A stretch of DNA of 64,000 nucleotides from Thamnidium elegans (GCA_025201345.1 JAIXMG010000016.1:372001-436000), one strand, 5' to 3'; shown: positions 10,207 to 22,685, numbered from the stretch's first letter. Translations and numbers: made by a program. Notes: generated by a model from the sequence alone, not told the origin.

Positions 10207-13200
10207 ATGGAAGGTGAGATTATTAAAGATACAAAAAGAATATTAAATCAACTTGAAAGTATTATAATAAAAAGAAACCAAAATGTAAATAATAATAATA
10301 ATAATAAATAACTCGTATTATAACTACTATTTTATATATAGTTGGAAGTTTGTTTATGGCGTACGTTCGAATCGACTCTAGATATCTTATATATTTTTAC
10401 ACCAAAACTAGTTTGGAAACAACCACAAGATTTATTTAACCATCATTTGACTACCATCATAAACGCCTGTACCTTGATCTCTTCTGTCATAAAAGTAATT
10501 CTCTCTAAATTTAAAGAGAACGAAAAAAGAGAAACTATATCATCTATACTTCTTTTAACTGAAATAGTCAAAAGAATTAAAAACCAATCTTTAGAAAAGA
10601 TAAATTATAGGGTAATAAATAAATAAGGGGGGAACAGTCAAATAAGTTGTATTTAATCATAGTTTACATAGTTACTGATTGTAACACATTTACATCAACT
10701 TATCAACTCATTTTTATTTTTATTTTTATCACAACAAAACGATTGCTCAATGTTAACACCTCCAACTACGCCAGATACAACGCAACCATCGAAATGTTTA
10801 GAAAGTAAAAAATGATAAATGTTTCATTGGTATGTCTTGACATTTTTTATCTAAACATATATTATAATAGGTGACTCTTTTCTTTATCAAGGAGAAGAAT
10901 CTCGTGCAAAAAAAAGGTAAAACGCACTCAGGGATAATAATACTTGACATTCCTATTATTAATACCCTTTTCTATCTCACTCTCACTCTCACTCTCTTTC
11001 TCCTTTTTTTTTTTTTTTTTTTTTTTTTTCCTTTATTACATATAAATACAATGTATACATTAAAAAATAGTCATACTGAAAAAGCTAAACATGATACAGG
11101 TATATATTTATATGTGTGTACTTGTGTGTATATATACTAACCAGTTAAAATAGTTGGTAAAAGATTTATTCGTAGTATTTCATCACTAAAAAAAAGCCAC
11201 AACAATAATAATCTGCTGGACACAAGTTCACAGTCTAGACTTAAAATCGATGAGGAACGAACCTTAATAGAACCTATTAAGAAACCAAAAAATAGTATAC
11301 GTATATTTTTTGGTAGCAAACGTCAACCATCTTTATCTTCGCTGAAAGAAAAACATGCTATGGATATATTTGATAATGAGGTATTATTATTTAAATTGTA
11401 TATGGTGTATATTTAAACCTTATTTTATACAGGTAGAAAATTCAAATAAAAGAGCTTCTGTACAAACATTGATATCACCATTCGCAAGAAACGTTACAAT
11501 CCGTACAACCAATACATTGGATTCTTGCGATTCTGGTTGCTTTACTTCCGATATCGCAGATAACATGTTAACAACACAACAAAAGAGTTTAACTTCAATT
11601 CAAAAAGAGTATGCCCAACCAGTTTTTATAAAAGAAAAACATTCTCTTTTAAAGCATAATCGATCAGAAAGCGATCTTCGATTGATCACGTCCATATTAA
11701 AACCTTGGGGATCAAAAGAATTAAAAAGGAGACCATCTCAACTTTCTTTAGCTGGTAAACTATACGATCTAACGGTTAATAAAGAAGATGATGAAATATT
11801 AAGAAATTTGAAAGAAAGTGGAAAAGAAGGTTCGGTTTTACATGTATCTGAAAATGGAACGGATGTTCTGGTGATGGAAATGATACAATCTCATAAATTA
11901 CAAGTTTTATCTGGTACTTTGGAAAGGTTGTTTATGAAGTTGGCTGATGAAACATGTCAAGATTTGGATTATGTAGATACCTATATCTTAAGCCACTTGT
12001 TCTTTACCGATTCATTTGAATTACTTGAAAACCTAATGGCTCGATTCCATTTAGAAGCATTACCCGGTGAAGCAAATTATTTTAAAAAATGGCAAAGATG
12101 TATACAAGTCAAGTAATGTACCCTCTCCCCATTTTTTTAAATAATAATAATAATAATAATAATAGTACTTGTAACTGATACTTTTTTTGATGTATATGTA
12201 GAGTATTGAATGTTATCTCTCGATGGATCAAATTACAATTTCAAGATTTTAAAATGAATCCTGTATTAATAACTCGTTTGGAAGCATTTTTAAACGGAGA
12301 CGTCAATCGTGCTGGTTTCACGATTGAAGCAGATATGATTAAAGAAGCATTAGAAAGACAGGTATAGTGTCTTCATTTTAACCTGTAGTTTAATATTAAG
12401 CAATCATTTCTGTCATAGAATGCTCAATATACTAAATCAAGACATTCGTTTATTGTGCAAACTTCACAATCACTCGTATCCTTCGGAAGCAATACAGTCA
12501 TCGTACGAAGGCCATCAGTCGCACCTAGTTTTTTATCATTTGTATCATACCCTACGCCACCTGATTCTCCTCTTCATTCACCCGACTTATTTTTATCGCT
12601 TAACTCTAAAGACGTTGCAAAGTATTTGACATTAGCTGATTTCTATATACTTAAATGTATAACAGCACAAGATTTTTTGGCCGTTTATTATCCAAATTGT
12701 ATCAAGAAGAAAACTAAAGATTTTAGAAAAATGGATTATATAGCCATGATGACTGAAAGAGCAAATAAATTAAGTAAATGGGTGGTAGAAGAAACAATTG
12801 TACATAAATTGAACAGTAAACAAAGACGAATGACTATAAGAAAGATAATCGAAATTGCCAAGGTAAAAGCACGTTTATATATATATATATATATATATAT
12901 AACTAATATTTTTAATGAATAGCTATGCTTAAATTGGAATAATTTTCATACAAGTATGGTACTTACAATGGGATTAACTCAATTACAAGAATTTAGGGAT
13001 AATAGTTGGCAGCAAGTATCTTTACTATCCAGCCGAGATATTACGACACTAAAGCAGCTACTAAAATACCTGAATGTATGTAACAATATGAGCTACTATC
13101 GAACTTCCTTTAAAAAAGCATCCAAAGCACCATGTATACCCTTTTTTCCGATTGTACTCAAGGACTTGACGTTCTTGATGGATGGAAATGCAACGATCAA

Positions 13201-13426
13201 TATGGACGGTTTAGTAAACTTTACCAAATTTAGAATACTAGTTCAATCAATTCATAACGTCCTCAACTATACTATCGAAAACTATTATTTCGCTTCCGAA
13301 TTAGAATATTTCCCATTTTTTCCAAATCAACCTATGATTCCTATTGAAAAACAAAGTCATTTGGATCAAGTCGCCGCTACCTTGGAATCTCAAATAAAGG
13401 ATTGTTCTGTTTATGATTGTGATTAA
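10207..13426 (+). CDS. Ras guanine-nucleotide exchange factor (RasGEF_N plus CDC25 domain)
   Basis: Eight exons keep frame throughout and give about 834 residues: 10207-10284, 10342-10611, 10672-10804, 11145-11380, 11433-12112, 12202-12361, 12419-12862 and 12923-13426. A helical N-terminal region (about residues 1-120) and a Ser/Lys-rich linker precede a RasGEF_N domain (around VMEMIQSHKLQVLSGTLERL). The catalytic CDC25-homology domain carries LADFYILKCITAQDFL, ERANKLSKWV and CIPFFPIVLKDLTFL with the GLVNFTKFRIL helix. Such proteins load GTP on Ras-family GTPases at membranes and act in growth and morphogenesis signalling. The 5' exons are the least certain; the 340-nt intron at 10805-11144 is long for this window and may hide an extra exon. 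Confidence 0.85.
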
Positions 13427-13715
13427 TAAAAAATTTACATATATCCTCGTTAAATACTTTTGGCAAATGTTTATAAAATCGTATTCCGCTTTAGTTACTT
13501 TGATATATAGGAATTCATTGCTAAGCTGTATTTTTTTTCTTTTTTTCTTGTACTTTGCTACCTAAGCCGTTGTACAATGTTATAGTTTACAATTGAAATG
13601 CACCGGAACGGGGGCATTCAGTCTCAGATACTTCTAAAAAAAAAAATCGACTGAAAAAGAGGTCAGATTTTTTCTTAAATAAAGGAACCACCCTTTCTTC
13701 GTCTTTTACAACAGT

Positions 13716-15336
13716 ATGGATGAATTCAATAGTTCGGTCGCTCGAGATCAAACCGAAGGTCATAAAGCACTTTTAGAACTAGAAGCCAAGTTCAATAAGA
13801 AATCACGTTCAGCGGCTTTAAGCATTCAAGGTTCACAGATTCAAGCATTGACTGGTTTCATTCATATCTTTGAACAATACCCATACCCTGTAGTCATTAA
13901 CGCTGCTATTTTAAAATTAGCCGATTGGTTTCGAACATAGTAAAGAAATGAAAAAAAAAAAAAAAAAAAAAACGCGTGTGTACGATATATATTAATTCAA
14001 ACTTTATAAAACAGTAACAACAATGTCAAATATTATGTATATAAAGTATTTAAAGAAGCTTCTGATCTTCATTTAGCCAAAGTTATTAATGTAGAAGAAA
14101 CTGTAAGACGTATTTTACCTATTCTTGGTAGTAATGATACGATCGCTCGATCGATTACCCTTCGGTTTGTTATCCCCTCCCCCCTCTTTTTTTTAAATTT
14201 TATATAAAATTCGCTGACTCTTTCATGTGTGTAGTGTTCTTGGTTGTATGTCAATGATTATTGCAGAGAAACTTGATGTTCAATTTGGGTAAGTGCATTG
14301 TACTTTATAGATATCGGACATGTATCGTTGACTTTAGTTACTAGTATTATCCAACGATTAGAATTAGCAACAGATAGAATTGAATTAGAAGCAGCTATTT
14401 GGGCAGGAGATCAAATCTGTGCAAGATCCAATCGATTCCCATCCGTTATATTTTCAAAAGTGGGAGATAAACTGGAAAGTAAAATACATGTGTCATATAG
14501 ATTTATATTTACAGGAGTAACTAAATGTCTTTCTATATGTGTAGAACCAGATACACCGTTTGATATCAAATTAAGATTGGTAAAGATATTTCGACATATG
14601 CATCAGGATATAGGCATGGCAAGACAAGCTAAATTGGCTTGTTTAAATTTATTAAATGATCCTGGCACTGATCCTAAGCTTGTTATTGTTACACTTCGAA
14701 CATTGACATTGTTACTTAGCGAAGCTGTAATTGACCGTAAAGAACAGGTAAGAAAAAAAAATGATATGTATATTAAACAATAGGAATTAAAACTCTTTTC
14801 TTAAAAGATTGATCGATTGTTAAATTATGCCTTACAAGACACAAGAGAAGAAGTTCGATACAATGTATTATATGATTTATTCCTACTAGGTAAAAACGAC
14901 ATTATGTTTGATGAGACACACATTGTTCGTCTGTTAAATGTGATTGTTTCTGAACCTAACCTTCGAACGCAACAAAGAGGATTTAAATGTGCACAGAATT
15001 TGATTAAAACACATCAAAAGTTGATTGTTCAAATTATTACTACAACCAACTCACCCATATTGCAGGAATTTACTGAATTAATTTACAAGTGTGAAAAGGT
15101 GATGGATACATCGATTGAAAACAAGCAGTATACACTTTTAATTGCTTCTGCTAGACTTTTATATACCATATTGCGTGTAATTTTGTCTAGTAAAATCAAT
15201 CAAGACGCAATGGATATTGATATTGATATTTTACCAAGTATGAAAGAATTAGGATATAGAATTGCGGAACAAATTACTAAAGTTGATGTGGTATTTATTC
15301 ATTCAAAGGAAGATAACAAGTATAAAGTAAGTAACG

Positions 15337-15368
<32 letters not shown>

Positions 15369-17266
15369 ATGAGTTTTATTCATTGGGTTTTCTTTTTTAT
15401 ATGCGTGCAGTTAAAAGAACTGTTGAAAATCAAGGCTAGCTTTTGTTTATTGCTAGAAGAATGGGATTGTGATGCATCATTTAGAGACGCATATCATTTA
15501 TTGACACATGCTGACGGTAATTATAATAGATAAAACTTTGACTATATTATTTATCTATCTTGTTACTAGATGAAATTGCAGTTGTATTGTTACCTTATTT
15601 ATCATGTATCTCACGAAAATGTTTCAACTTATCTAGTTGGTTTCCAGATCAAGCATTTAAAGAGTTACAAAAGAGAACCAACCGACCTTCTATTTGTGTT
15701 AATTTAGTTCGATTATTACTACGTACAACCAAAAGTAACCATAAATTAACTGAAAAGATGGTATTACTTTTAAATCAATTTGGATCATGGGAGCAATCCA
15801 GTAATAGCTATTTACGTAACGGATGGAATATTTATTTAATTGGTATGGAAGCAGGCTCTTGCGGATGGTATGAACTAATGTATATTACTATGAGTGGATT
15901 ATGTAATAAGGTTGAAACAGAAGCATGTCTATACTGGTTAAAGTCATTATCTTCACTTGCAAATGCTGAATGGACTTTATCTATAAATCAAACTGTATCT
16001 AATCATGGATATACAGCATCTGTTTTAAACAAATATATTAAATCCTTAACTCAACTCAAGGCATTACAATCATTAGAAAGAGTTCGAACCAACCAATCAT
16101 GGTATATTCAACTTCGTATGGAACTACTGGTAGCAATTCAACATACCATGATGTCATTAGATCACCCTCACTTAAAAAAACAGTCAAAATTAATGCAAGA
16201 CTGTGCAATCAAGTTTCGTAAGATTGCGTTTCGATATGATTTTATTGCACAGGCTCAATTTGGTGTAGATAGAGAAATGTTGGAAGTTATTGAATCTTAC
16301 AAGATCTTTGCTTTAATATGTGAACATGCTTCGCGTACATTTTCTGGTCATAATCGATTGTTTTTTTGTGTCGACCCTTCTTTAATTCCGTTAATTAATA
16401 ATTCAGGTACAAAACAAACAAAGTTGACCAATCAAAATTTGGCGATGCGCATGATTCAACTGTATAAAGGATTTATAAAAACTGTTACTGCTTGGGATGA
16501 ATTGGATCATTTAGACTCAGTAGATCGACGCAAGGTAATATACTAATTACTTTCTCTCATATATATATATACTAAATATTGACTAGATTTGGATCGAGGA
16601 CATGAAACACATTTTGCAAACTATTATGGAACAACCATTAATTTTACCAAAGTCATTTTTTGGAAACCGTAAAAACATTGCAATTCAATTGACAACAGAA
16701 CCTATATTAAGCGAACAAAAGCCAGTAACGTTACAAACTAACCAAGATTTAGTAATCAAGTTTGAAGGATTAGTACAAGGAAATCAACATGAGAAAAGCA
16801 AGTATACATATATGTCTAATATTTTGTAATATATATAAATTTGACTTTTTTTTTTTTTTTTTTCAATAGAATTAGAAAAAAGGATAAAAAAAGCTATTAT
16901 TGTATGCTTTGTAACAAAAGAAAAGATGATACATTTTGACGACAGATTAGGAGTTGGTATGATATTTTCAGAACCTTCACAATCATTAGCAGATCAAGTA
17001 AGTTTTGATTACATATATGTATGTTTAGAATTAAACACTCACGGATTCATTAGGATGTTTTATTACAACCGCCTACGATATATATTGCCAATGTTCGTAA
17101 CTCATATTTTACATATACAGGATTATTAAGTTTGCCTAAATCCAGACCGACCGAATCACCATTAACAAAGAGAGAAGCTTGGGTTAATGTATTTGTTAAA
17201 TTATTAGATGATAATTCGGGAATTTGGTCTGTAGGACCACAGAAATGGGGAAAAGTCATTATTTAA
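13716..17266 (+). CDS. INTS7: Integrator complex subunit 7 (INTS7)
   Basis: About ten exons from 13716 encode an all-helical ARM/HEAT-type protein of about 975 residues. The N-terminal 250 residues follow animal INTS7 closely in order and spacing: EQYPYPVVINAAILKLADWFR, KVFKEASDLHLAKVINVEE, LPILGSNDTIARSITLRVLG, ELEAAIWAGDQICARS, DIKLRLVKIFRHMHQD and KLVIVTLRTLTLLLSEAV. Integrator is the RNA polymerase II-associated complex that cleaves snRNA and other nascent transcripts; INTS7 is a scaffold subunit without catalysis. Junctions that keep frame include 13939/14015, 14164/14235, 14288/14345, 14747/14808, 15326/15411, 15516/15570 and 16534/16587. The acceptor near 16870-16883 is ambiguous; 16883 restores frame. 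A possible 36-nt intron lies at 14479-14514. Confidence 0.87.
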
Positions 17267-18262
17267 CTAATAATGCACTTTCCGTCCTTTTCTTTTAATG
17301 ACAAAAGTTTACTTAATTGAGTTTTTTCTTTATCCGTTATTTTCTACATAATAAAAATGTTAGAACAATGCTTACAATAAATAAATAAAAAGAATCAGCT
17401 TTTACCCCTTGTTTAGCTTTTGCTTGAAGTCTAGAAATATCTTGCTTTATATCTTGCCTTTCCTTTCTTTTTCTAATAATAATAATAACAATTTAATTCG
17501 TATACTATTCTCTTTATACATATACATATATATATGTATGTGTGTGTTACCTTTCCATTTCAGCTCTTGAAGGTATATTATTATTATTCATCTTTGATTT
17601 TGGTGCCGGTTTACCTTGACACTGATGATCAACCTCTAACCGATGTTTAACACAAAATGAAAGGCCACATTCGCTACAATGCATTGGCACCAACATTTTA
17701 GTTGTGCAACCTTTTTTACGACATGTGTTATCGTTTTTTGGTTCCAAGTCCGAGCAATTACTTTGTATATGTTGATTCATCTATATTTTTTTATTTATTA
17801 CTTGAGCTATTCGTATGCATATGTTTATATACTACACTTACTCTAATATTAGGATCATGACCTCGTTTCACCGGCACTGGTTTTTCGCAAATGGGACAAA
17901 CAGGTACACTATAATATAAATTATTTTGTAAGAGTGTACCCATTTTTTTATTGTTGTTGTTAATATTATATAATCTTTACCGAACATCCATATTAGGGTC
18001 TTGTAAACTTGGGCAATCATGAGCTTGTAATTTAAAATGATCTTGACTAAGAATATACATATAAAAGGATTAGCATTTTTTTTTTTTTTAGAAAAGAGTC
18101 TTTTGTACCAAAAGATCTTTTTACAGTTGACACAATTATAAGGTAAAAAGTCTACAAGTATAAATGTTGAGATACTTTTTATTGACTAGTAAGTATTATT
18201 ATTTTACCAAAGACACTGCAAGCATTAGCTGTACATCTCTTTCCAAGATCAGGGAACTCCAT
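17263..18262 (-). CDS. AN1-type zinc-finger protein of the ZFAND2/AIRAP family, with C-terminal CaaX box
   Basis: Seven exons give about 205 residues. The protein begins MEFPDLGKRCTANACSVF then DFLPYNCVNCKKIFC, the typical first AN1 finger of AIRAP/AIRAPL, followed by VPVCPICEKPVPVKRG and a second AN1 finger (CRKKGCTTKMLVPMHCSECGLSFCVKHR). Family members bind the proteasome and Cdc48/p97 and help clear misfolded proteins at the ER. A final intron (62 nt, branch site TTCTAAC, acceptor ATTATGTAG) leads to a last exon ending CIIS, a prenylation (CaaX) motif like that reported for animal AIRAPL. Reading through that intron would instead give a hydrophobic tail and a stop at 17337. With splicing, the stop codon lies at 17265-17263 and overlaps the stop of convergent INTS7. 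Confidence 0.85.
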
Positions 18263-18972
18263 TTATATTTCGCAGTAAAAAAGAAAGAAGGGGAAAATTC
18301 TTTGTTGCACGTTCTATTTACCCGTTCAGGCAAAAATCAGCGTGACTTTTTTTTGCATGAAACAACAGAAAGATGTAATTGCTTATTACAATCGTTCCAC
18401 TGCCAATTTAAAAAAACGTAGCTTGAAATTCGAACTTAAATTCGCACTCTTATAAAATAAAATTGCTTATATATACTATGAGTCTCAAAAGGCTTTATTT
18501 TTATCGTAGATAATGTTAAAAGCCTGGATAAAACTAGATACAGCATACGATAATCCTGCTAAACATCTTCTGGGTCTGATATAATGAAACTGACAACAAT
18601 AACGTTATTTTCCCCCAAATGTTTTCACTAAATACTTAAATTTGTAGTGGGATCACTGTACTCAGGACTACAATCACTTTAAAAATATGCAGATGTTGCA
18701 TAATTGGCAAAAGGGATTAAACTAACTACAAACTGCAAATTGTAGTTTCTTGTATTTTTCTTTAAATTTGACTCAAATGGAATAGGAATACAGTTGCTAT
18801 TTTTAATTATTTCAACTTTGTTTGAGAGAGTTAAACACACTGTAATTTTAATCAGAAAACATATTTCTTTAGTTTTATCTTTGATATAAAGATCTTGGTG
18901 AATAAATTACGCATTCTTTTTTTCTTTTTCTTTCTTTACCCTTTTCTTTCCCTCTCCTCAGATAAAAGTACA
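18263..18972. other. Promoter side of the ZFAND2-like gene and spacer, no gene seen
   Basis: No supported gene. A 9-base inverted repeat (AACTACAA...TTGTAGTT) near 18722-18748 and general AT-rich sequence are the only features noted. Confidence 0.4.
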
Positions 18973-19822
18973 ATGTCGAAATATAGCTTATGTCCGTGGA
19001 ACGAATTACCAGCAGAATTATTGCAATACATACTACAAGAAGTATGTAATAAAAAATTTATTTTTGAATGCCAGTGGGATGAGTTGTATATCACTCCATT
19101 GATATTTAAAGTTATAATCCACAATTAAAAAAAATTCGTAAAAACGTTGCAAGCATTCGAACACATGGGAAACTATGTACACAAGATTAATTTTGATATA
19201 CTAGTTCGTTCACAACATTGGGATAAAAGTGGTTATTTTTGAAAAACTGATTGATTGCTGTCCCAATGTACAGGTTATAACGTCTGAAAAAACCCTGTCA
19301 TTGGCTATTGACACGATTAAATATAAAACAACAAAAGAAGGACGTTGTCAAGGTATTGATTTAGAAGTGTATAAAAAAAATGCTTTCGCATTGAATGATA
19401 CGCTTACCAATTTCACGCTCAAGTTACTTTCGCAAGAGTATACAGTTTCCTTCTTATCCGGAAACTTGCAAACAAAGTTACTATCCGATTAGTCAACATT
19501 TAAATGGTTAAAGAGTTTAGAAATAGATAGACCCTATGGCTTAAGACTAGAAAAATTAGATGAAATACTTGATGCAATCCCAAAACTTGTTATCGGAAGT
19601 TATGGAGATGCGATAAATAATCAGAGTCATCTAGAAATTTGAGAAAATAGTTCTGTTGCATTATTGGATAAAATTAATCTTTTTAAACAGAAGACAGGTT
19701 TAAGGAAATTGATTTTTGATGTAACAGTTGACAGTGGAGACGAAATATTGACCTATATAATGCGCTTATTGTCTAATCTCGAAACCCTTCACTTGAGAGG
19801 AAACGTACCTGCTCCTACCAAA
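18973..19822 (+). pseudogene. F-box/leucine-rich-repeat protein relic
   Basis: The start MSKYSLCPWNELPAELLQYI is an F-box beginning, as in mucoralean F-box proteins and the intact F-box gene at 39.5-41.4 kb. Downstream, frames with repeated stops and shifts still read F-box/LRR-like text: FEHMGNYVHKINFDILVRSQHWDKSG, then 19229-19492, then 19664-19823 (LRKLIFDVTVDSG and LLSNLETLHLRGN). At least four disruptions are present. The relic runs directly into TnpB-like zinc-ribbon sequence. Confidence 0.65.
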
Positions 19823-20089
19823 GTCGCGAAAGAAACAAAAAAGTACCAACTTATGTTGTAATGGTTGATGAATATCTGACTTCACAAATATGTCCTAGGT
19901 GCCAAACCAGAACAACCTTGAACGAAAAAAAAAACCAGCTCCGGCTTAAAAATACACCCTGTACTCAAATGCTCTACTTGTAATACACGGTGGAATAGAG
20001 ACCATATGGCTAGTATGAATATTCGTTCCGTTTTCCTTTATATGGCTCAAGATAACAACAATCGTCCAGAGGCCTTTAGGAGGACATAA
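19823..20089 (+). pseudogene. C-terminal fragment of a TnpB/Fanzor-like protein (RuvC-II/III with zinc ribbon)
   Basis: The frame at 19836-19980 reads KVPTYVVMVDEYLTSQICPRC and the frame at about 19963-20089 reads LKCSTCNTRWNRDHMASMNI, ending NRPEAFRRT and a stop. Together they give the pair CxxC...CxxC, the acidic residue of VDEYLTSQ (RuvC-II position) and the aspartate of WNRD (RuvC-III position). This is the layout of the OrfB zinc-ribbon end of TnpB and eukaryotic Fanzor proteins. A one-base shift separates the two cysteine pairs and everything N-terminal is missing, so it is a dead 3' fragment. Confidence 0.72.
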
Positions 20090-20453
20090 TCCCTCAACTT
20101 AACTTATGTCCTTTATAACATTTGGGTAACCCTTATTTACTTTTGGTAAGTTCTTTTTTTCTTAACTATAACTTTTTTTTTTCTCTTTTTTTCTTTTTGA
20201 ACTGTTTACTAACATATTTTTATATCAAATTTATCTCAAATTCTGTATTCAAATTTCCTCAGTAACTATATTTATCTTTTCTCAAAAACACTACCTAACT
20301 TTTCCCTTATTTTTTCTCAATATCCTATGAAAATAAAATATAGCCAAGGTGTTGCGGTGATAATTCAATATCCGAATTTATTTTTATTTTTCGTCCCCAG
20401 TAAAGGTTTTTTTTTTTCTTTCATTTCTTTCATCTTTATATAATTATATTAAA

Positions 20454-20965
20454 ATGTCAAGTCTTTCCGATGAAACGATTCGCAAGGTACATATTATATT
20501 TATATATATATATATATATATATTGCAAGGCTGTGTGCAATGTTGATTAAGCTTATTTTAAGGTATTTGTTGAATTACAAGCCAAGTATATTCATAGTCA
20601 ACAACAAACCAATACAGTAAAGGCACAAATTCAAGGAAAGCAACGTGAACGTAAAATGGCTGAATTGACTCGACGCGAATTAGATGGTTTAGATGATGAT
20701 ACCAAAACTTATAAGCCCATTGGAAAAATGTAAGTTTATGTGTACAAAAAAAAAGAGAGAAAAAAATTATTGACGTGTATACGTGTGTTTATATAGGTTC
20801 ATCCAAAGTCCATTAGGTACAATGAAGAAACAATATGTTGATGCAGTTGTTAAAGCCGATGAGGATATTCAACAGTTAGAAAAGACACAAAAGTATTGGG
20901 AACGTCAAGCTATTGATGCTCAAGGAAATCTTAAAGATATTCTTCAAGGACCAAGAACAATGTAA
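20454..20965 (+). CDS. Prefoldin subunit 1
   Basis: Three exons (20454-20486, 20563-20729, 20797-20965) encode about 122 residues. The protein starts MSSLSDETIRKVFVELQAKY and is two long coiled-coil helices around a short hairpin (MFIQSPLGTMKKQYVDAVVKADEDI), which matches the beta-type prefoldin PFDN1 in size and pattern. Prefoldin passes nascent actin and tubulin to the CCT chaperonin in the cytosol. The stop codon is followed by an A-run and lies 90 bp from the end of the convergent ankyrin gene. Confidence 0.88.
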
Positions 20966-21055
20966 AAAAAAAAAAAAAAAAAAAGGAAAAAGAAAAAGAA
21001 ACATAAAAACATAATAAAGAAAAAAAAAGATATATATATGTATATATATGTATTT

Positions 21056-21952
21056 TTACAGATCGAATGTATTTCGTAATATTTGAGAAGTCTTTGTATG
21101 TAAATATTTCCTGACACCAATAACGGAAGGACCAGTAATGATACTATCACCGCTACCACTACTTTCACCACTAAAGGTACTACTATTGCTACTATGAATG
21201 GTAGTAGTCCTCTTTTCCATTTCTTTTGTTGTTTTAGCACCTAACTTTCTTAGGTATTCTACAATTGTCTTTAATCCTCCTGATTTTGCAAGGTCAAGTG
21301 GAGTAGGGACTTGCTTTATTATGTAAGGGTTTGGATAAACACCTAATTCACCAACCAATTTAGTCACGACTTTTAGTTTTCTATTACGAACAGCGTAATG
21401 AAGCGGTGTCTCTCCTCTATTATCTTTTGGATCTGTCTGTGCTTTATATTCTTTAATAAACAATGTGATCAAACGCGTCTTTCCTGTGATACAAGCATAA
21501 TGAAGACAAGTAGCTCCATTTTTATCTGTTTCCTTTAATAGGGATTGATTTAATTCCAATATATACTGTACTATTTGCTCTGATCCACTTTGAACTGCTG
21601 CATGTAAACAACTTTCTCCATAAGGGCCTGTTTGATTTAATAGTTCAATACCACCTCTTTCAATTAATAATTTTACTCCATTCATATAACCTAATTTAGC
21701 TGCCAATAATAAAGGAGTCAATTTATCCTGGACTTTTATAGTCAGTGGGTATACTTCAAGATTAGCTCCTGCATTCAACACTCGATGCAAAGCGGACGTA
21801 TTTTTGACTGCAATTACTGCATGGATGAGACCATAACCCTCTTTTACACTCTTGACAGTGTCTGAATTTTTAGCAACATTTGGGTTACCACCGCGACGAA
21901 AATAGTTGCTATAGTTTTATCATTATTATTAATACATTGTAATTAAAGAAAG

Positions 21953-21989
<37 letters not shown>

Positions 21990-22625
21990 AATCAGATTAT
22001 CTACTTCCGCTTTATTTGCTTTTCCTCTGGCAATTGTATTCCAAAATCCATCACCGCAGGCATACTTTAGAACAGAATTTTCATTATCAGACACATATAC
22101 TATAGGGGATAGAACGGGAGTGTTTATATTAGGGGAATTAGATAAAGTAAAAGAATCCGAGTCAGACATGACTGACTGTAAATCAAACTCGTCCTCATCA
22201 TTATCATCATCATCATCATCCATTAATATCGAATTTCGTAATACGATAGAGCTAGAAGATTGAGTAGAGCAAGAAGAAGTGGTATGATTACTAGATATAG
22301 ATTTTCTTTGTTTGTCATATCTCGATTTATATAATTGTATTTGTTGTAAAGTTTTATCCAGTTGTTGTGATTGTACAAATAGTTGGTGTTGTAATTTAGA
22401 CTTGGTTTCTTCTAGTTTATTTAGTTTATCAACTAGTATATCATGTTTATCTGACCAAGTCATTATCATCTTATCCATAGCACATTGTATCTTTTGTTGT
22501 AGTTCTTTACAATCCAAATCATTTATTATCGTTTGTAATTGCTCTGTTTCGATATTATATTTTCTTTGTTTGATAAATGGAAGAGGTGGAAGAGGCAAAA
22601 CTTGATAATGCGTTTGGTGATTCAT
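21056..22625 (-). CDS. Coiled-coil and ankyrin-repeat protein
   Basis: Two exons (22625-21988 and 21908-21056) give about 497 residues. The first 110 residues are basic and form a Gln-rich coiled coil (KLNKLEETKSKLQHQLFVQS), followed by a Ser-rich linker with a DDDDDDNDEDE acidic run. The second half has about five ankyrin repeats, seen as PLLLAAKLGYMNGVKLLIERG, ESCLHAAVQSGSEQIVQYIL, ATCLHYACITGKTRLITLFI and ETPLHYAVRNRKLKVVTKLV. The tail is Ser/Gly-rich. Ankyrin repeats imply protein binding; the partner cannot be told. The intron is a long TA repeat. I do not recognise a named orthologue. Confidence 0.85.
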
Positions 22626-22682
22626 TTTAAATAGTTTTTAAAGAAGAAAGAAATATATACATTTTATCTTTTTTTTTTAAGC

Positions 22683-22685
22683 ATG

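Noticed and set aside
21056..21240. Minus-strand frame reading LKQQKKWKRGLLPFIVAIVV
   Set aside because: It is an alternative frame of the ankyrin gene's last exon, which has clear repeat text in the correct frame.
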